Positions 34,875 to 47,411 of a stretch of 64,000 bases of DNA are shown piece by piece (positions within the stretch are counted from its first letter, which is position 1; every line of letters begins with the position of its first letter). The stretch is from contig NC_037642.1 in assembly GCF_003254395.2 (NCBI RefSeq), forward strand, positions 13,638,236 through 13,702,235, written 5' to 3'. The position numbers and the translations under genes were made by a program. Under the pieces are notes generated by a model. The model worked only from the letters and a program-made list of their open reading frames with translations. It did not search any database and was not told where the DNA came from. The stretch comes from Apis mellifera (Eukaryota; Arthropoda; Insecta; Hymenoptera; Apidae).

Positions 34875-37198
34875 TTAATCTTTTATACTATTTGCCGCAG
34901 CTCTACGTCTTCTGATTGCGCGTAGTCGATTGTTACAATATATTCGTAAAAATACCGAACCAAATACTAGTAAAATTCCAATAATGCCGATAATTGTTAC
35001 GTGATGATGATATACTAGACAGGATAATAAAATAGCCAAACCCTGAAAAAAAAAAAGAAACGATATTTTTAAGATAATAATAATGATATCTATTAATAAT
35101 GACATATGCAAAGAAAAATTAATTACTTGTCGTATAGTCATCATAATCACAAATGTTACTGGTCCAAATTTAGATATTGTATAAAAGATATACAATTGAC
35201 CGCTTGCAGAAAAAATTGATATAAGCGAGCAATCCACAATAAACCTAGGATACTGGATAACAATAAAGATATTAAATTATTACTACAATTAAATATATAT
35301 ATTTCAACTAATTAATCAATCACCTTTGTCATAAATGAAAATATAAGTGGAAAACTTGATTGTTGAAATAAAGACATTGCAGTTAATAAACAAGAAAACA
35401 TATTGACTATACACATCATTTGCACACTTGTTGCACCATACTCCACAAATAATGCACTTTGCCAGGTACTTGTAAAACTATCTAGTAATAAATAACCTCC
35501 TAAGAGAATAATACCGGACACAGTAGTAGCTCCATCTGAAATCATTGATATTTATTATTAAAAAATACTAATTACTATTAAAAAAATTTATTCTATTAAA
35601 AAAATTGAAATTACATTAAAATAAAAAATCACATACCGTTTTTATAATCTGAACTATCTAACATAAATAATGTCATTCCAATGGAAATGAGTATAGCTGT
35701 AACATATTCATAATATTCATATGTAGTATGTGAAACTATTTTTCCCATAATCATTACAGGAATTATTTTTGAAGCTTTTGCCAATACCTAAAATGTATAT
35801 AATTATTGAACAATGCTCTATAAATAATAAAGAAAACAAAATAATAAAAATTTGACTACCTGTGTTGGAAAACTGACATATTTTAAAGCTTCATATTGAC
35901 ACCAACTGCTCATAATATTCGATAGAGAACAAAATGCATATTTGTAGAGAGGTGCTTTATGCTGTGGTTGTCTTCGAATTATTAAATATAATCCCGACAT
36001 TAGAAATGCAAGAATTCGATTTACAAATACTAAAAACTGTGAATCTTGAAAGCGATCTTTGTTGCCAGCAACATCTTCATATTCCTAAAGAATTTTTAAT
36101 AAATATTTTCATATTATACAAATTTTTTCTGCAATTAACAATTGAATCATCTTGTATTAAAATATTCAATAATAATGGCACGTAATTAATGTTATAATTT
36201 GTTGTATTCTAAATATCAAAAAATATTAAAAGTCTATGTTTAAAAATATAATACAATAATAGAATATAAAATTATTATGCTTTGTTACAAAAAAAATTTT
36301 AATGATGTAAATATAATTATTAAATGATTAAATATTAAAACAAAATTAATAAAATATTTTACTATGTATACATTATAAATATAGTATAATATATGTTTGT
36401 ATATTGATTAAAATTGTTTGTTTAATCCTTTCATATTATTCAGATTATAATTTATTACAATGATTAACGATTCAAATATATAAAATTTATCTGTATTATT
36501 TATTAAATGATTTATACCTGAGTCATTATTTTCTCTTGTAAGTAACCCCATGTTAAATAACTGATTTGTAATCCCAAGAAGCAGTACAAGAGTAGCAAAG
36601 CATCTTGTGTAAAAGTACGTTGGCTATGATTTGATGGTGTGGATGAATAAGATGAATCCAATAATCCTGTTTCACAATGTCCCACAAAACATGAATGTAC
36701 TAATTTGGGTATACATCCTTTACCTGTTTAAAAAAAATTACAATTTCAAATAAAAAAATATATACATATTCTTTTCATTCTTATTTATTAATATATTTTT
36801 CTATTTACCTCCCCTTTGAATATATTTGGTATAACGTACATACTTATATATGAGACAACCTGGCAATAATACAGTAGTATAACTCAGTAAATTTATACAC
36901 AATTTAATAATCCAATTATATGAGGAAATTTTTACAAAATTTTCTCCATTATTCATAAGAGATTTAATAATTTCGCTAGCTCCAAATATAAGACTCACTG
37001 AAAGTAGTAGCAATATGCTACAGAAAAAATTATTTTAACAAATGAAAAATATCATCCAGAAATTTTTTACATATATATTTAATTTCTTAACAGTAAGAGA
37101 GAAAAAAAAATGAAACACAATATTAATACTTAATACTATTCAAACAATTTCGTATTTGGAACTCACCAAATTACAATATCACCCAAAAAATTTCGCAT
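34875..37198 (-). CDS. sll: PAPS transporter, SLC35B2 / slalom family
   Basis: Golgi antiporter that imports 3'-phosphoadenosine 5'-phosphosulfate, the sulfate donor for glycosaminoglycan and protein sulfation. Eight exons (37167-37198, 36809-37017, 36518-36723, 35860-36084, 35637-35787, 35324-35535, 35127-35252, 34875-35042) close in phase to 442 aa; human PAPST1 is 432. Signature blocks: YLTWGYLQEKIMTQ, DSQFLVFVNRILAF, SSWCQYEALKYVSFPTQVL, AKASKIIPVMIMGK, TLFMLDSSD, LLDSFTSTWQSALF, SASGQLYIFYTISKFGPV and AILLSCLVYHH, with multiple membrane helices throughout and a basic tail RLRAIRRRRAAA. The first coding exon is only 32 bases; its ATG gives a short N-terminus that leads directly into a hydrophobic signal-anchor segment. 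SLC35B3 (PAPST2) lacks the long N-terminal extension seen here. Confidence 0.93.
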
Positions 37199-38485
37199 TG
37201 TTCAAAATTATAGTGAAATTTTAATAAAAATAAATAATCATAAATTAACGATTATCATATTTTCGTCTTTCAACATCAAATGTTTTACGATTATATTTAA
37301 AAATATATAAATTGAATTATTACAATAATCTGCAACTAATACCATACTACATGTTGCACCATACTACATATTTTTAATACACAGTATTGCTTAAATCATT
37401 TTTAAAAATCTATTTACAAACAAGATGTAGATGTGATCATTAAAAATTTTTTTCATTAAAAATCAATGATAAAAAATTACAGTTTAATAATATCCCATTA
37501 ATAATTTAAATATCTAAAAATATATCATCAAATCATCGTTTTGAATATGTCAAATCAATTTTATTTTTCTAGCAACTAGTATAACAAAATAATATCTGTT
37601 GATAAAATACTCATTATATATGTATATATATATATATATATACATATATATGTATATTACATATATATTATATATTGTTAAATCTATGCATGCATTATTA
37701 TTGATTGTTCATTTTTTTTATTTAAGAGCTTAAATTAAAAAATTAAAAAATTTTTCTCTTGAAATTATACATATAATTAAAATTAAAATTATAAATTTTT
37801 TACATATTTTTAATAATCGAGCGTATTTTTTTTTTTTTCGTTAATGAAAAGTATTAAAATGAAATATATATACGCTTTAATTTAATTAAAGGATTATTTT
37901 AAATACATAATTTTTTTTCTTTTTCGTAAAAATATTATATCTATATATTTGACTTATATCTAGAATTATAAATGTAATAAAGTAATATTTTCATTTGTAT
38001 AATACATGTATTATTTATTCACTTATATTTCAGTTGCAATAATTATGTATAATTAGTATGACAATCTATATTACGGCTATACAATGGTTACAATGTAAAA
38101 GTTTATTAAAAGGAAGAAAAATATAAATATTTTTTATAAAAGAAAACCTTGATGATAAAAATTAAATAACAATGAATGTTATAGGTAAGAAAAATAATTA
38201 AAAATAAGATAAAAAATATTAATTGTTATTATTTATGGAGGATGACATATTTTTATCCCCTCCCTAAAGAATTCCGCCAGTAAACGAACTCAATGTAAAG
38301 TTTACGCGGCAATTGCCACGATGATGCAACTATTTTTGTGATATTAAATATAAAAATTTATTCGTAATATTTCATATATTATTCATTAAATAAAACATAA
38401 TAAATATAATTTATACATATATATATATATATTAATTATATATATAATATATATATATTAATTTTTTTAAGCAAAAACTGTATTT
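37199..38485. other. Divergent intergenic region SLC35B2-deoxynucleoside kinase
   Basis: 1.3 kb of very AT-rich DNA with (TA)n stretches near 37615-37670 and 38415-38460. A short GC-richer block at 38255-38325 (with TTTACGCGGCAATTGCCACG) is the best candidate promoter element for the kinase gene. No coding frame. Confidence 0.5.
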
Positions 38486-39433
38486 ATGCTAAAGATGACT
38501 ACTTCTATTTGCAAAATGTATAAAAGACCATTTACAGTATGTATAGAAGGTAATATAGGAAGCGGGAAAACTACATTTTTAAGTCATTTCAAAGAATTTA
38601 ACAATACTACAGTTCTACAAGAACCAGTAGAACTTTGGCGAAATGTTGGTGGAACAAATTTATTGGTAAGATTTCTAAAAGATTCCTAAGATTTCTTAAA
38701 TATAAATTTTTATACATTATTTCAATAATTACATATATCTTATATTATATTATAGAATTATTTTATTCATATATAAATATTATATTGTATTTATATATAT
38801 AAAATTAATAAATATCTATTTAAAATATTTAGGAATTAATGTATACAGATCCTAAACGTTATAGTTTTTTATTTCAATCTTATGTACAATTGACAATGTT
38901 ACAACTTCATACTTATAAATCTTTAATGCCCTATAAAATCATGGAAAGGTCAGTGTTTAGTTCAAGATGTTTTATAGAAAATATGAAACGTAAAAAATTG
39001 TTACATGATGTAGAAGTAGTGATTTTGGAAGATTGGTATGATTGGTGTATAGAAAATGCTGATATAGAAACAGATTTAATAGGTATGTTATTTTAAATAT
39101 ATAATTATATAAATATATAAATATGACATATTACACAGTTAACAATGATCAATTATTATTTTCATATATAACATAGTTTATTTGAGAACATCACCAGATG
39201 TTGTATATCACAGAATGAAAACAAGAGCAAGAAAAGAAGAAAGCCTTGTATCATTAGAATATTTAAAACAACTTCACAATATTCATGATGAATGGCTTTA
39301 TTATCAAACATTATTCACTGTACCAGCACCAGTTTTAGTATTAGATGGAAACAAAAATTTAGAAGAGATGGTTAAAGAATTTGAAAATTGTAAAGATCAG
39401 ATTTATGGTAAAAAAGAAACAGAAAAAAATTAA
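38486..39433 (+). CDS. dNK: Deoxynucleoside kinase
   Basis: Salvage kinase that phosphorylates deoxyribonucleosides; the Drosophila enzyme accepts all four. Three exons (38486-38665, 38833-39082, 39177-39433) give 228 aa; Drosophila dNK is about 250. Visible: P-loop EGNIGSGKTTF (residues 21-31), LQEPVELWRN with the substrate-binding Glu and Trp, FQSYVQLTMLQLH, the ERSVFSSRCFIE motif (the family ERS/DRS block), and the LID region VYHRMKTRARKEE with its arginines. The tail after the last helix is lysine-rich. A second in-frame ATG (codon 4) could also serve as the start. Human relatives are TK2, dCK and dGK; no mitochondrial presequence is obvious. Confidence 0.95.
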
Positions 39434-42304
39434 ATAAAAATATTGCATCTTTGCTAATGCATTTCTTATTAATGCATTTGAAATAGAATATTTAACTGAA
39501 AAACTATGGATCATGGTTTAATTTAAGAAAAATTTTTGGTATTATAATAGGATTCCGATTATCTGAAGTAATCTAATTAATTGGCAGATTTGATCTGACT
39601 ATTTTTTAGCAATTATTGCGATTCATATTTTTATAAAGAAAAAAAAGTCATGGCCATGCGCATTTAGCAGTGACATTGATACTAAATAATTGATGAAGGA
39701 TTCATGTGTTTTTTAACATATGTATTATGTAAATATCGTAATTCGTAATTGTTTTTAACGTAATAATACGCTTATATGCGGATATTATTAACAACTCTAT
39801 TCTTTTGTTAATTACTTCTAATTCAGATTTAATTAAGATAATGTATTATATTTTACATGTAATGTTTTTTACAATTATTCTTAGATTATATTTTAAGATC
39901 TGAAAATCACTATGAATAATAATGAAGTATAAATAATATCAAAGAAAATAATAATATAACTAATATCTAAATATATCCGGCATATTTAATTATTCAGTAT
40001 TTTCTCAATTCTAAGCATTCTATTGTATTATTTTTTGATTAAATATTTTTATTAAATTGTGGATATTTTCAAATATTCATAAAATATTAACTTTGATAGC
40101 TCATATAAGTTTAAATATTTTGAAATATCTCATATCAATACAATATCAATTCAGTATCAATTACAATAATGTGATAAAAAATATAAATATATAAATTTCA
40201 TTTTTAAAATCCGATATTCGAATTTATTCTAATATCATATAAAGACATTGCAAAATTATATAAATGAGAGCATCATGTATTTTTCTTGATATCATATAAT
40301 TTTTGTTTGAAACATTTTTTTATATATTATATTCTTGTCATATTTGTTCTAAGAGATTAAAATGGGACATCTTATAGATAAGAAGAGAATAGAAATAATA
40401 AAGAATAAGAAAAACTAAAAAATAAAGACAAAGAAATATTTATGAATTTATATAATTATTTTTTGAAAGTCAATTTTGTTTTCTTAAATAGAATATAGAA
40501 ATATAGACATTGAATAAAATTTTTTAATATATAAATAAACATTATATTATTTTCTAAAAAATACTTCTAAATCATTTCAAGTTAAAAACTATTAAGTTTT
40601 TAGAGATATTAGTTTAAGAGATATTCAATTATTATTAAATATTTTGTAAAATTAATAATTTTTCTCATATAATATTTTCTTATAGAGAATCTTGAGATAT
40701 ATTAACTTATGTATGTAAAAAGAACATAAAAAGATAAAATTGAGCTTCTTTTAATAATGAGTTTAGTAACGAAAAAATTATTAATGTTAGAATATGATCC
40801 TTTAAAATCTTTTAACTTTTATGTGAAACATTTTTTAATATTATGAAAGCAAAATATAAGATATTCTAAATGAATTATATGGGACATATATATATATATA
40901 TATATTATTTTATGTAATATGTATTCTGTATATTATTTTTTTATAGTATACATAAATAAGATATATACATATTATCTATAACAAAACACTCTACGAAAAC
41001 ATTAAATATTTCGATTTCCTATTTACTATTTTCTATCTCATTTTATCTTATCACCTTATATATGTTCCAATTATATGCTTCAGTTGTTGATGTATCTCAT
41101 ATTTCGATCCATTTTCATTCTTTATAACATATGTATCTTTTCTATATTTATTTACCATTTCTATACTTATTTGTTGTCATTGTTTCAAAATTTTTTAAAT
41201 CGTCTTTTTAACAATTTTCTTATTCTAAAAATATTTATCTTTTGCCTATTTATCTTACAAATTGCTGAAGAATTCAGTCATATATCAGATAACTCATATA
41301 AATTTATACATGAAATTTAATATTAAAAATATATAATATTTAATATTTAATATTAAAAAATGTTTTGAATAAAAATTAAATGATTTTAGAAAAACTATTT
41401 TCTGACATTATTCATTTTATTTTAGATAGATGTATAAAAAAATGCACAATTTTTTAAATAAAAAAATAATAATACGAAATAACAAAAATAAAACAATACA
41501 TTTTTTTAATGAATGAATAAATGTTCTCGTATTCTTTATAAAAAATTATTACTCTATGAAAAATAAAAAATTTTTAATTTAAGAGATAATTTAATGCAAT
41601 TAAATATTTTTTAAATTAATGATTTTTTGCTAAAAATATTTCAATATTTTTTTATAAAAAATAATACATTTAATGTGAAGAATATAGTTCTTTAAAAAAA
41701 AAAAATTTGATTATGAAAATCAAATTGCTTTTATCTATATAATATAAATATAAATATTACCAAATTGTGCTTTTTTTTTTGTAAATATTCAGCTTTTATC
41801 TGATAAATATTTTATTACGGAAAAGAATATTGACCAATATGATAATACCAAATAAGATATATATATCTTGTATACAATAATTAAATATTTAGAAATAACA
41901 AATGAATAAGATAAGAATCGATAATGATTCAGATATGGATGGTACAATGTATATTTTATGAATATATTTTAGTCGATGGTGGTAATGGTACTCTCATGAA
42001 TACTGATATATCGATATCAATATTGATATTAATATCAATTATTATTATATTATTTGTAATAATTTATTTATTAAAAAAAATAAATCACAAATAAAAGTTA
42101 ATTTCTTACAATTTTATATCTTATCAATATATCTTATTTTTTTTCTAATTATTGGATACTAAAATATTTATTTAATTAATAAGATTAATTTTTATTTATA
42201 ATTAATAAATATAATAATTTATAATTAATAAATTTAAACATGACTGAAACATAAATCATTAAAAAAATCTAATACATATATACAATATCACATATTAAGA
42301 AACA
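39434..42304. other. AT-rich intergenic desert
   Basis: 2.9 kb, extremely AT-rich. A small GC-richer element with CATGGCCATGCGCATTTAGC lies at 39650-39669. Open frames such as 41075-41320 are low-complexity Phe/Leu/Ile and lack any gene-like feature. Confidence 0.5.
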
Positions 42305-43257
42305 TTACATCAAATTTTTGCGAACGGATACCAATTGTTCCGCACAATCGTATTCTTTGCATGTCCATAATATATTTATCAATTTACCGATTTCTGCATC
42401 TTTTGTATTAGCTTGTTTCCAATCGAGAAATATTTGATAGATTACCTAAAAAAGTGGCCATTAATATGACAATTTTTAATAATAATAATAAATAAAAATA
42501 TGAGCATTAAAATCAAATTTACTTCACTTATGCCTCTGTATTTATAATTTTCTTCGAATTGTTCAATTTGACCATCCAAATATAGTAATTTTCTAGCGAC
42601 ATCTTTCCAACCATGTCCAATATAAGTCTTAATAGTAAATATATCATCTAAAGTAATTTCATCACTGCAAGTACATAAACGTTCTACTTCTATTGGCATT
42701 TGGCGGGTTTTCGATTTTACGTCTTCTTCAACCTTATTCTTAGAAAATTGATTAATATTACAAATATAACTGGTTCTCGAACCAATTTTCACATCACTCG
42801 AATTAATTATATTATAATTTATGACATGTGATCCCTTTGCTATAAAATAAAAAAACAATCACTTCAATACGAACAAAGTTAGGCAGATTCTATTTTTTTT
42901 TTTTTTTCAATAAACGAGTGATTAACACTTACAAGATTTATGTTGCTTTGGTTTTTTTTTCGTTTTAATATTCGGCCTTCCATGTTCTTTTGAATCATGT
43001 ACAGAACTTTTTGTATCATTCAGATGTTGTTCTTTGGTAGGATAATTAACGCCCGTGACAGGTATTGCATCGCTCTTTTCGGATGTTATATTATTTCGTG
43101 TAAATTGAGATTCTGTAGCAGTACTGGATTTCTTTGTTTCATCGTTTATTGATTCTAAATTGTGCGTATATCCTTTAATCGGTATTCGCGGTGGATCAGG
43201 TTTTGCATCGGTCGTTAACATGTGAAAACGACGAGATAAATTCGAAAGTATTGACAT
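42305..43257 (-). CDS. imd: Imd-type death-domain adaptor (immune deficiency)
   Basis: Adaptor linking peptidoglycan-recognition receptors to FADD/Dredd and the TAK1-Relish branch of antibacterial signalling. Three exons (42933-43257, 42523-42839, 42305-42445) close in phase to 260 aa; Drosophila IMD is 273. The C-terminal part (about residues 165-255) is a death domain: ITLDDIFTIKTYIGHGWKDV, ARKLLYLDGQIEQFEENYKY, ISEVIYQIFLDWKQ, LINILWTCKEYDCAEQLV. The N-terminal half is polar and disordered. It carries LTTDAKPD (residues 14-21), which looks like a caspase site exposing an IAP-binding N-terminus, and SSDVKIGSRTSY (122-133), resembling the cryptic RHIM of fly IMD. The gene is divergent from FANCE. 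Other death-domain adaptors (FADD, Tube, MyD88) differ in layout: no death-effector, TIR or repeat domain is seen. Confidence 0.85.
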
Positions 43258-44706
43258 TTTCTTTAAAATTTATATATCATTTAAAGAAAATATCTTTTTA
43301 TGTTGTTTCTCTTTTTCTAAAAAATATTATATGAATATTAAATTTTTTGATAAAACAACTTTCTATTAAAAAAAAAAATATAAATATATTTTCAAATAGA
43401 TAAAATATACTTTTAAATGAATTAATTGAATATATCAATATTTTAATTGTTTCTATATGCTCGATTTTATTAATTACACGTATTTCAATTTTATATACTG
43501 TATTAATATAAAAGAACAATTCGGTAAGAAACTCATATTTTTCTATATTAATTTATAATATTTTAATAACATTTTTTTTATTTATCTCTATAATACAAAA
43601 TCCTTAATTTTCTTCTTTTGAATATATATATTCTAATTACAAGTTAAATTATGCGATATATTTTATTACTACAATTGCTAAGATACAAAAACGTATAAAA
43701 ATAATTATTATACTATTATATATATATAATCATCAATTAAAGAAAGAAAAATAGAAAGATAATAAACAGAAAAAAATTCTAATGTGATTAAAAATACTAA
43801 CCATATGAATATGATTTCCATGACCTCAAGATGATCTGGGTTTTCCAGAAATAAAACCGGTTCTCTATATATAATATATAATTTTCAAGTAACAATAAGC
43901 AAATACTTAGAAGCTGAATAGATAAATAATTACATAGCTATTATTTTTGTCTATCATTTTTGATCAATTGATTGATTTACACATTTAAATTAATAATAAT
44001 TAATATTAATTTGCCTTCGTGAATCATTTCAAAAACACCATATTCCAAATAAAATATCTTTTCTTCGAATAATATTTACTATATATTAATTTCTAGAAAG
44101 CATAAAAGCGCAACAGGTTTTAAAAGTTATACTTGATGTTAGTTTTCTTTTTTTTTTTATTAATTATTATATATATTCAAATGATATAGAGTATTTTTCG
44201 AATACTTGCATCTTAAAATATTTATTTTATATAAACATTTTTTAAAACAAAATTAATGTAATGTTAAAAAAAAACTTACAACTTCTTTTAACTCGAATTT
44301 ATCTTTTCCTTATTTTCGAATGTTATACACACTCATTTTTATATATAATGACATTTGTTATAAACAAAAATTTATCAATATATATAGTTATTATATTATA
44401 TATAATTAATATTTCGCGTTAATATTTTGATTATAGTCACTCAATAAAAATCTGCTTACGTACTTAAGTAATAAGTACTAAATGCTTATGAAAGAAGCGA
44501 ATGCGTTATTAAAATATTTCATATAACCACAGATGAAATACAGAACAGACTAACAGACCTATTGTCTTATGAGATTTTATGTTCTATGTTTTTTAAAAAA
44601 CCAATCGTACAAAAAATCAGTGATTTTGATATGCCCTCTATGATTTAGAGCGCTAAATTTAAGAACGAACTACAAGAAATTGATAGAACAGTAAAAATAA
44701 TAAAAT
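43258..44706. other. Divergent intergenic region Imd-FANCE
   Basis: 1.45 kb of AT-rich DNA holding both promoters. A kappaB-like GGGTTTTCC lies at 43838-43846, about 580 bases upstream of the Imd ATG; one such match in 1.4 kb is weak evidence. The open frame at 43298-43519 (minus) looks spurious. Confidence 0.45.
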
Positions 44707-46005
44707 ATGAATGGGGAAAATTTTTTAAAAAATTATGAACTATCTCAAGATTCTACGGAAAAACTTAAAATAATTAAAGAAAAATTAAAAGAAGATATAA
44801 ATCAGGCTGATCCTTGGTGGCAAGTTGTAAATAGAAAGGTTAGTATTATTATAACATTAATATTTTAAAAAGAATATTATATTTATGAGATATAATAATG
44901 ATATTTGATTCAGAAAGCAGAAATAACATATATGAATGAAGAAGAAACCTTGAATGAGAGTAATGAGAATGAAAATTGTAGTGATATTATAACTGAGACA
45001 TCAGATCAACTTTTATCCACGCAATTTTATTTTACACAATTTGACAAATCCGTTCACAAAAATACTAAACAAGAACATGTACCAAAATTTGATCTAACAG
45101 AATATCTTTTGGAAGGATTAGAGTGTCCTAATGGAAAATTGGATTTAAGTCAATTAGAAAATTTAACAGATATAGAATTTATAGAAATAATTTGTAATTT
45201 GGAAAAAAAATTGAGTACATTGGGTATATATAATTTATGTTATACCATGAATAATATGACATTGGAACAACGTATGAAATATGCAGAAATACTTCATACT
45301 CATTTATTATTACCAAAGGTGATATTTATATTATTAATTATAAATATAAAATATAATTAATAATAATTAATAATAATATATGAAGAATTAATTATATAAA
45401 ATATTCTATAAGTGCAATTAATAATATTTCTTAATATTTTTATAGATTATTGCTTTAAAAGAACCTACAAGATCACTTGTATCTGTTTTAATAGAGTGTA
45501 CTAAAAAATTTCCAGATGATATTCAGAAATTAATTTTTATTCCTCTCTTAAATATTGATTTAATAGATACAACAATTATTATTGCTATAATAAATGCTTT
45601 CGAATTTGAAAGGTATAGTGTTCTTATAACGTAAGTATTATTATATTTTATTATTAATTAAATAAACTTTAAAAATATCTGAAATGTTAAAAATTTAGTG
45701 ATTTTTACAGGGATTATTTAACGAATGTGAAAGAATTAAAATTATGGCATATTTCTTTTTTACAAACTTTAATTTCTACCAAAATAGATATTTCCATGAA
45801 TAACAAACTTATACAATTATTACATGAAAAAGCAACTGATTTTAGCAAAGATAAAAATTTTGGAAAGTTTATATTATCATTTATAAAATTAAATATTAAA
45901 TTTTCTAATGAACAAATACATTTACTATGGGAAATAGGAAATATTAATCAAACATTATTTAAAAAACCTGTACAAAATATATTAAAATCTATGTTATCCT
46001 TGTAA
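44707..46005 (+). CDS. FANCE: Fanconi anaemia group E protein homologue
   Basis: FANCE bridges the Fanconi core complex to FANCD2 during interstrand-crosslink repair in the nucleus. Four exons (44707-44838, 44914-45318, 45446-45630, 45711-46005) close in phase to 338 aa; human FANCE is 536. The C-terminal half is the conserved helical-repeat domain: MKYAEILHTHLLLPKIIALK aligns with the human LTRSLFLGRILSLT region, ELKLWHISFLQTLISTKIDI with [22 protein letters not shown], and NQTLFKKPVQNILKSM with NTTFLRKSLKAALKHL at the extreme C-terminus. The N-terminal part is acidic and unconserved, and shorter than in vertebrates. The ATG chosen starts a 44-codon first exon ending in a good donor. The function is inferred from the family. 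Confidence 0.85.
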
Positions 46006-46167
46006 ATATTATAAACAGTATATTATGAAAAATTATATATGATAAATTTTATTTTTTTATTATAAAATATATTTTTTCTTTGATATAATTAAAAATAGAA
46101 AAAACATGAGATTTTACGCGTGCGCGTAATAGATTTGAAACTCAATGGAAATACAAATGGTGTAAAC
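46006..46167 (+). promoter_or_regulatory. Short FANCE-C1orf43 intergenic space with CpG palindrome
   Basis: Only 162 bases separate the FANCE stop from the next ATG on the same strand. The element TTACGCGTGCGCGTAA at 46114-46129 is a perfect 7-bp dyad around TG and holds nearly all the CpG in the region. It resembles an NRF1/Erect-wing palindrome and lies about 40 bases before the start codon, so it is a likely core promoter site. Confidence 0.5.
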
Positions 46168-47411
46168 ATGACTGAAGAACTCTCTGGTGTCACAATAGTG
46201 ATATTTATTGCGGCCGGAGTTTTAACAATATTATTATTATTCATATTTGCAAAACGACAAATAATGAGATTCGCGTTACGATCACGTCGTGGTCCTCACA
46301 TTCCTATTGGACATGATGCAAGGAAGGTATGAAGAATCGAAAAGGTTAAGTTACTTATCTGTAATTACATATTTTTCGTTATATTTACTAATATAATGAC
46401 ATTAAAAATTAATAATATTTATATAAAATAATATAAAAGTTATTTTAAAAAAAGTAGTTTTTATTTTAATATAAAATATTATGGCATTCATTTATGTGAT
46501 ATTTATTTATAATTATTTATAATAGGTAAATATTATTTATGTGTATTCACATACATGTATTAAAAATTTTAAATGATTATATATGTATATATATCTATGA
46601 AAATATAGTATATCTTTAATTGTTTAGTCATTGAAGAAAGAAATTGAAAGACGGATAGAAGTAATACCAAAAATTCAATACGAGCCACAACTTATTGGTG
46701 ATCCAAGACTTATTTTAACTCCTCGAGGACATGTTCCACCGCATTATTATAGATTAAAAGCAGTGGATGATGTTAAAACTTTAGGTAATTTATCATTATA
46801 TATTAGGTAATTTATCATTATATTATTACAAATTTTTTACTTTTAAATATAAATTAATTTCCAATATATATTCTTGTAGAAGCTGAAATTACCAAATATG
46901 ATAATTGTTTAAGGAGGCATCCATCTGAGAATTTACGAGCATATTTACTTGCCACATTAGCAACTCCATTAAATGGAAGTGGACAAAGATTAATTCATCA
47001 ATTCTGTGATTTATATGAACATGCACGACATGATCCAACTGAATTTGGAGATGAGGAATATCAAGTATATACCCGTTTATTTCTTAAATTAATGGATGCG
47101 TAAGTATGATTTTTTTTAAATTATAAAAGAAGTTTACAATTAGAGCATTTATTGCAACTTATTATGATAGAATACAAAATTGTTGAAAAATGAAAAATTG
47201 TTCTTAATGTTTTCATAGGGCCCGTTTGTTAAAATCGTATCCGAGCAGTAGAAAATCTAGTCCAAGCCGTACACCTATAAAGAAAAATGTTGAGACGAAA
47301 AGAAATATATTAGAACCTAAAATGAAATTACCCGAAGATCAAACATTGACTGGTTCACGACCAAACACATTAACAGTAATGATGCTGGATAATAATGAAA
47401 CATCTGTTTAG
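46168..47411 (+). CDS. C1orf43: C1orf43/NICE-3 family membrane protein
   Basis: Conserved single-pass membrane protein of unknown mechanism; the human protein has been reported as a phagocytosis regulator located in Golgi/mitochondria. Four exons (46168-46326, 46628-46784, 46880-47099, 47219-47411) close in phase to 242 aa; human C1orf43 is about 253. The N-terminal helix (GVTIVIFIAAGVLTILLLFI) is followed by AKRQIMRFALRSRRGPHIPI, nearly identical to the human VKRQIMRFAMKSRRGPHVPV, then IGHDARKSLKKEIERR and IQYEPQLIGD. The C-terminal third is Ser/Pro/Lys-rich and divergent. An upstream GTG in frame is not used: the ATG at 46168 gives the family N-terminus. It converges with the focadhesin gene, leaving 231 bases. 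Confidence 0.92.

Noticed and set aside
41075..41320. 81-codon hydrophobic open frame
   Set aside because: Low-complexity Phe/Leu/Ile frame in a very AT-rich desert; expected by chance.
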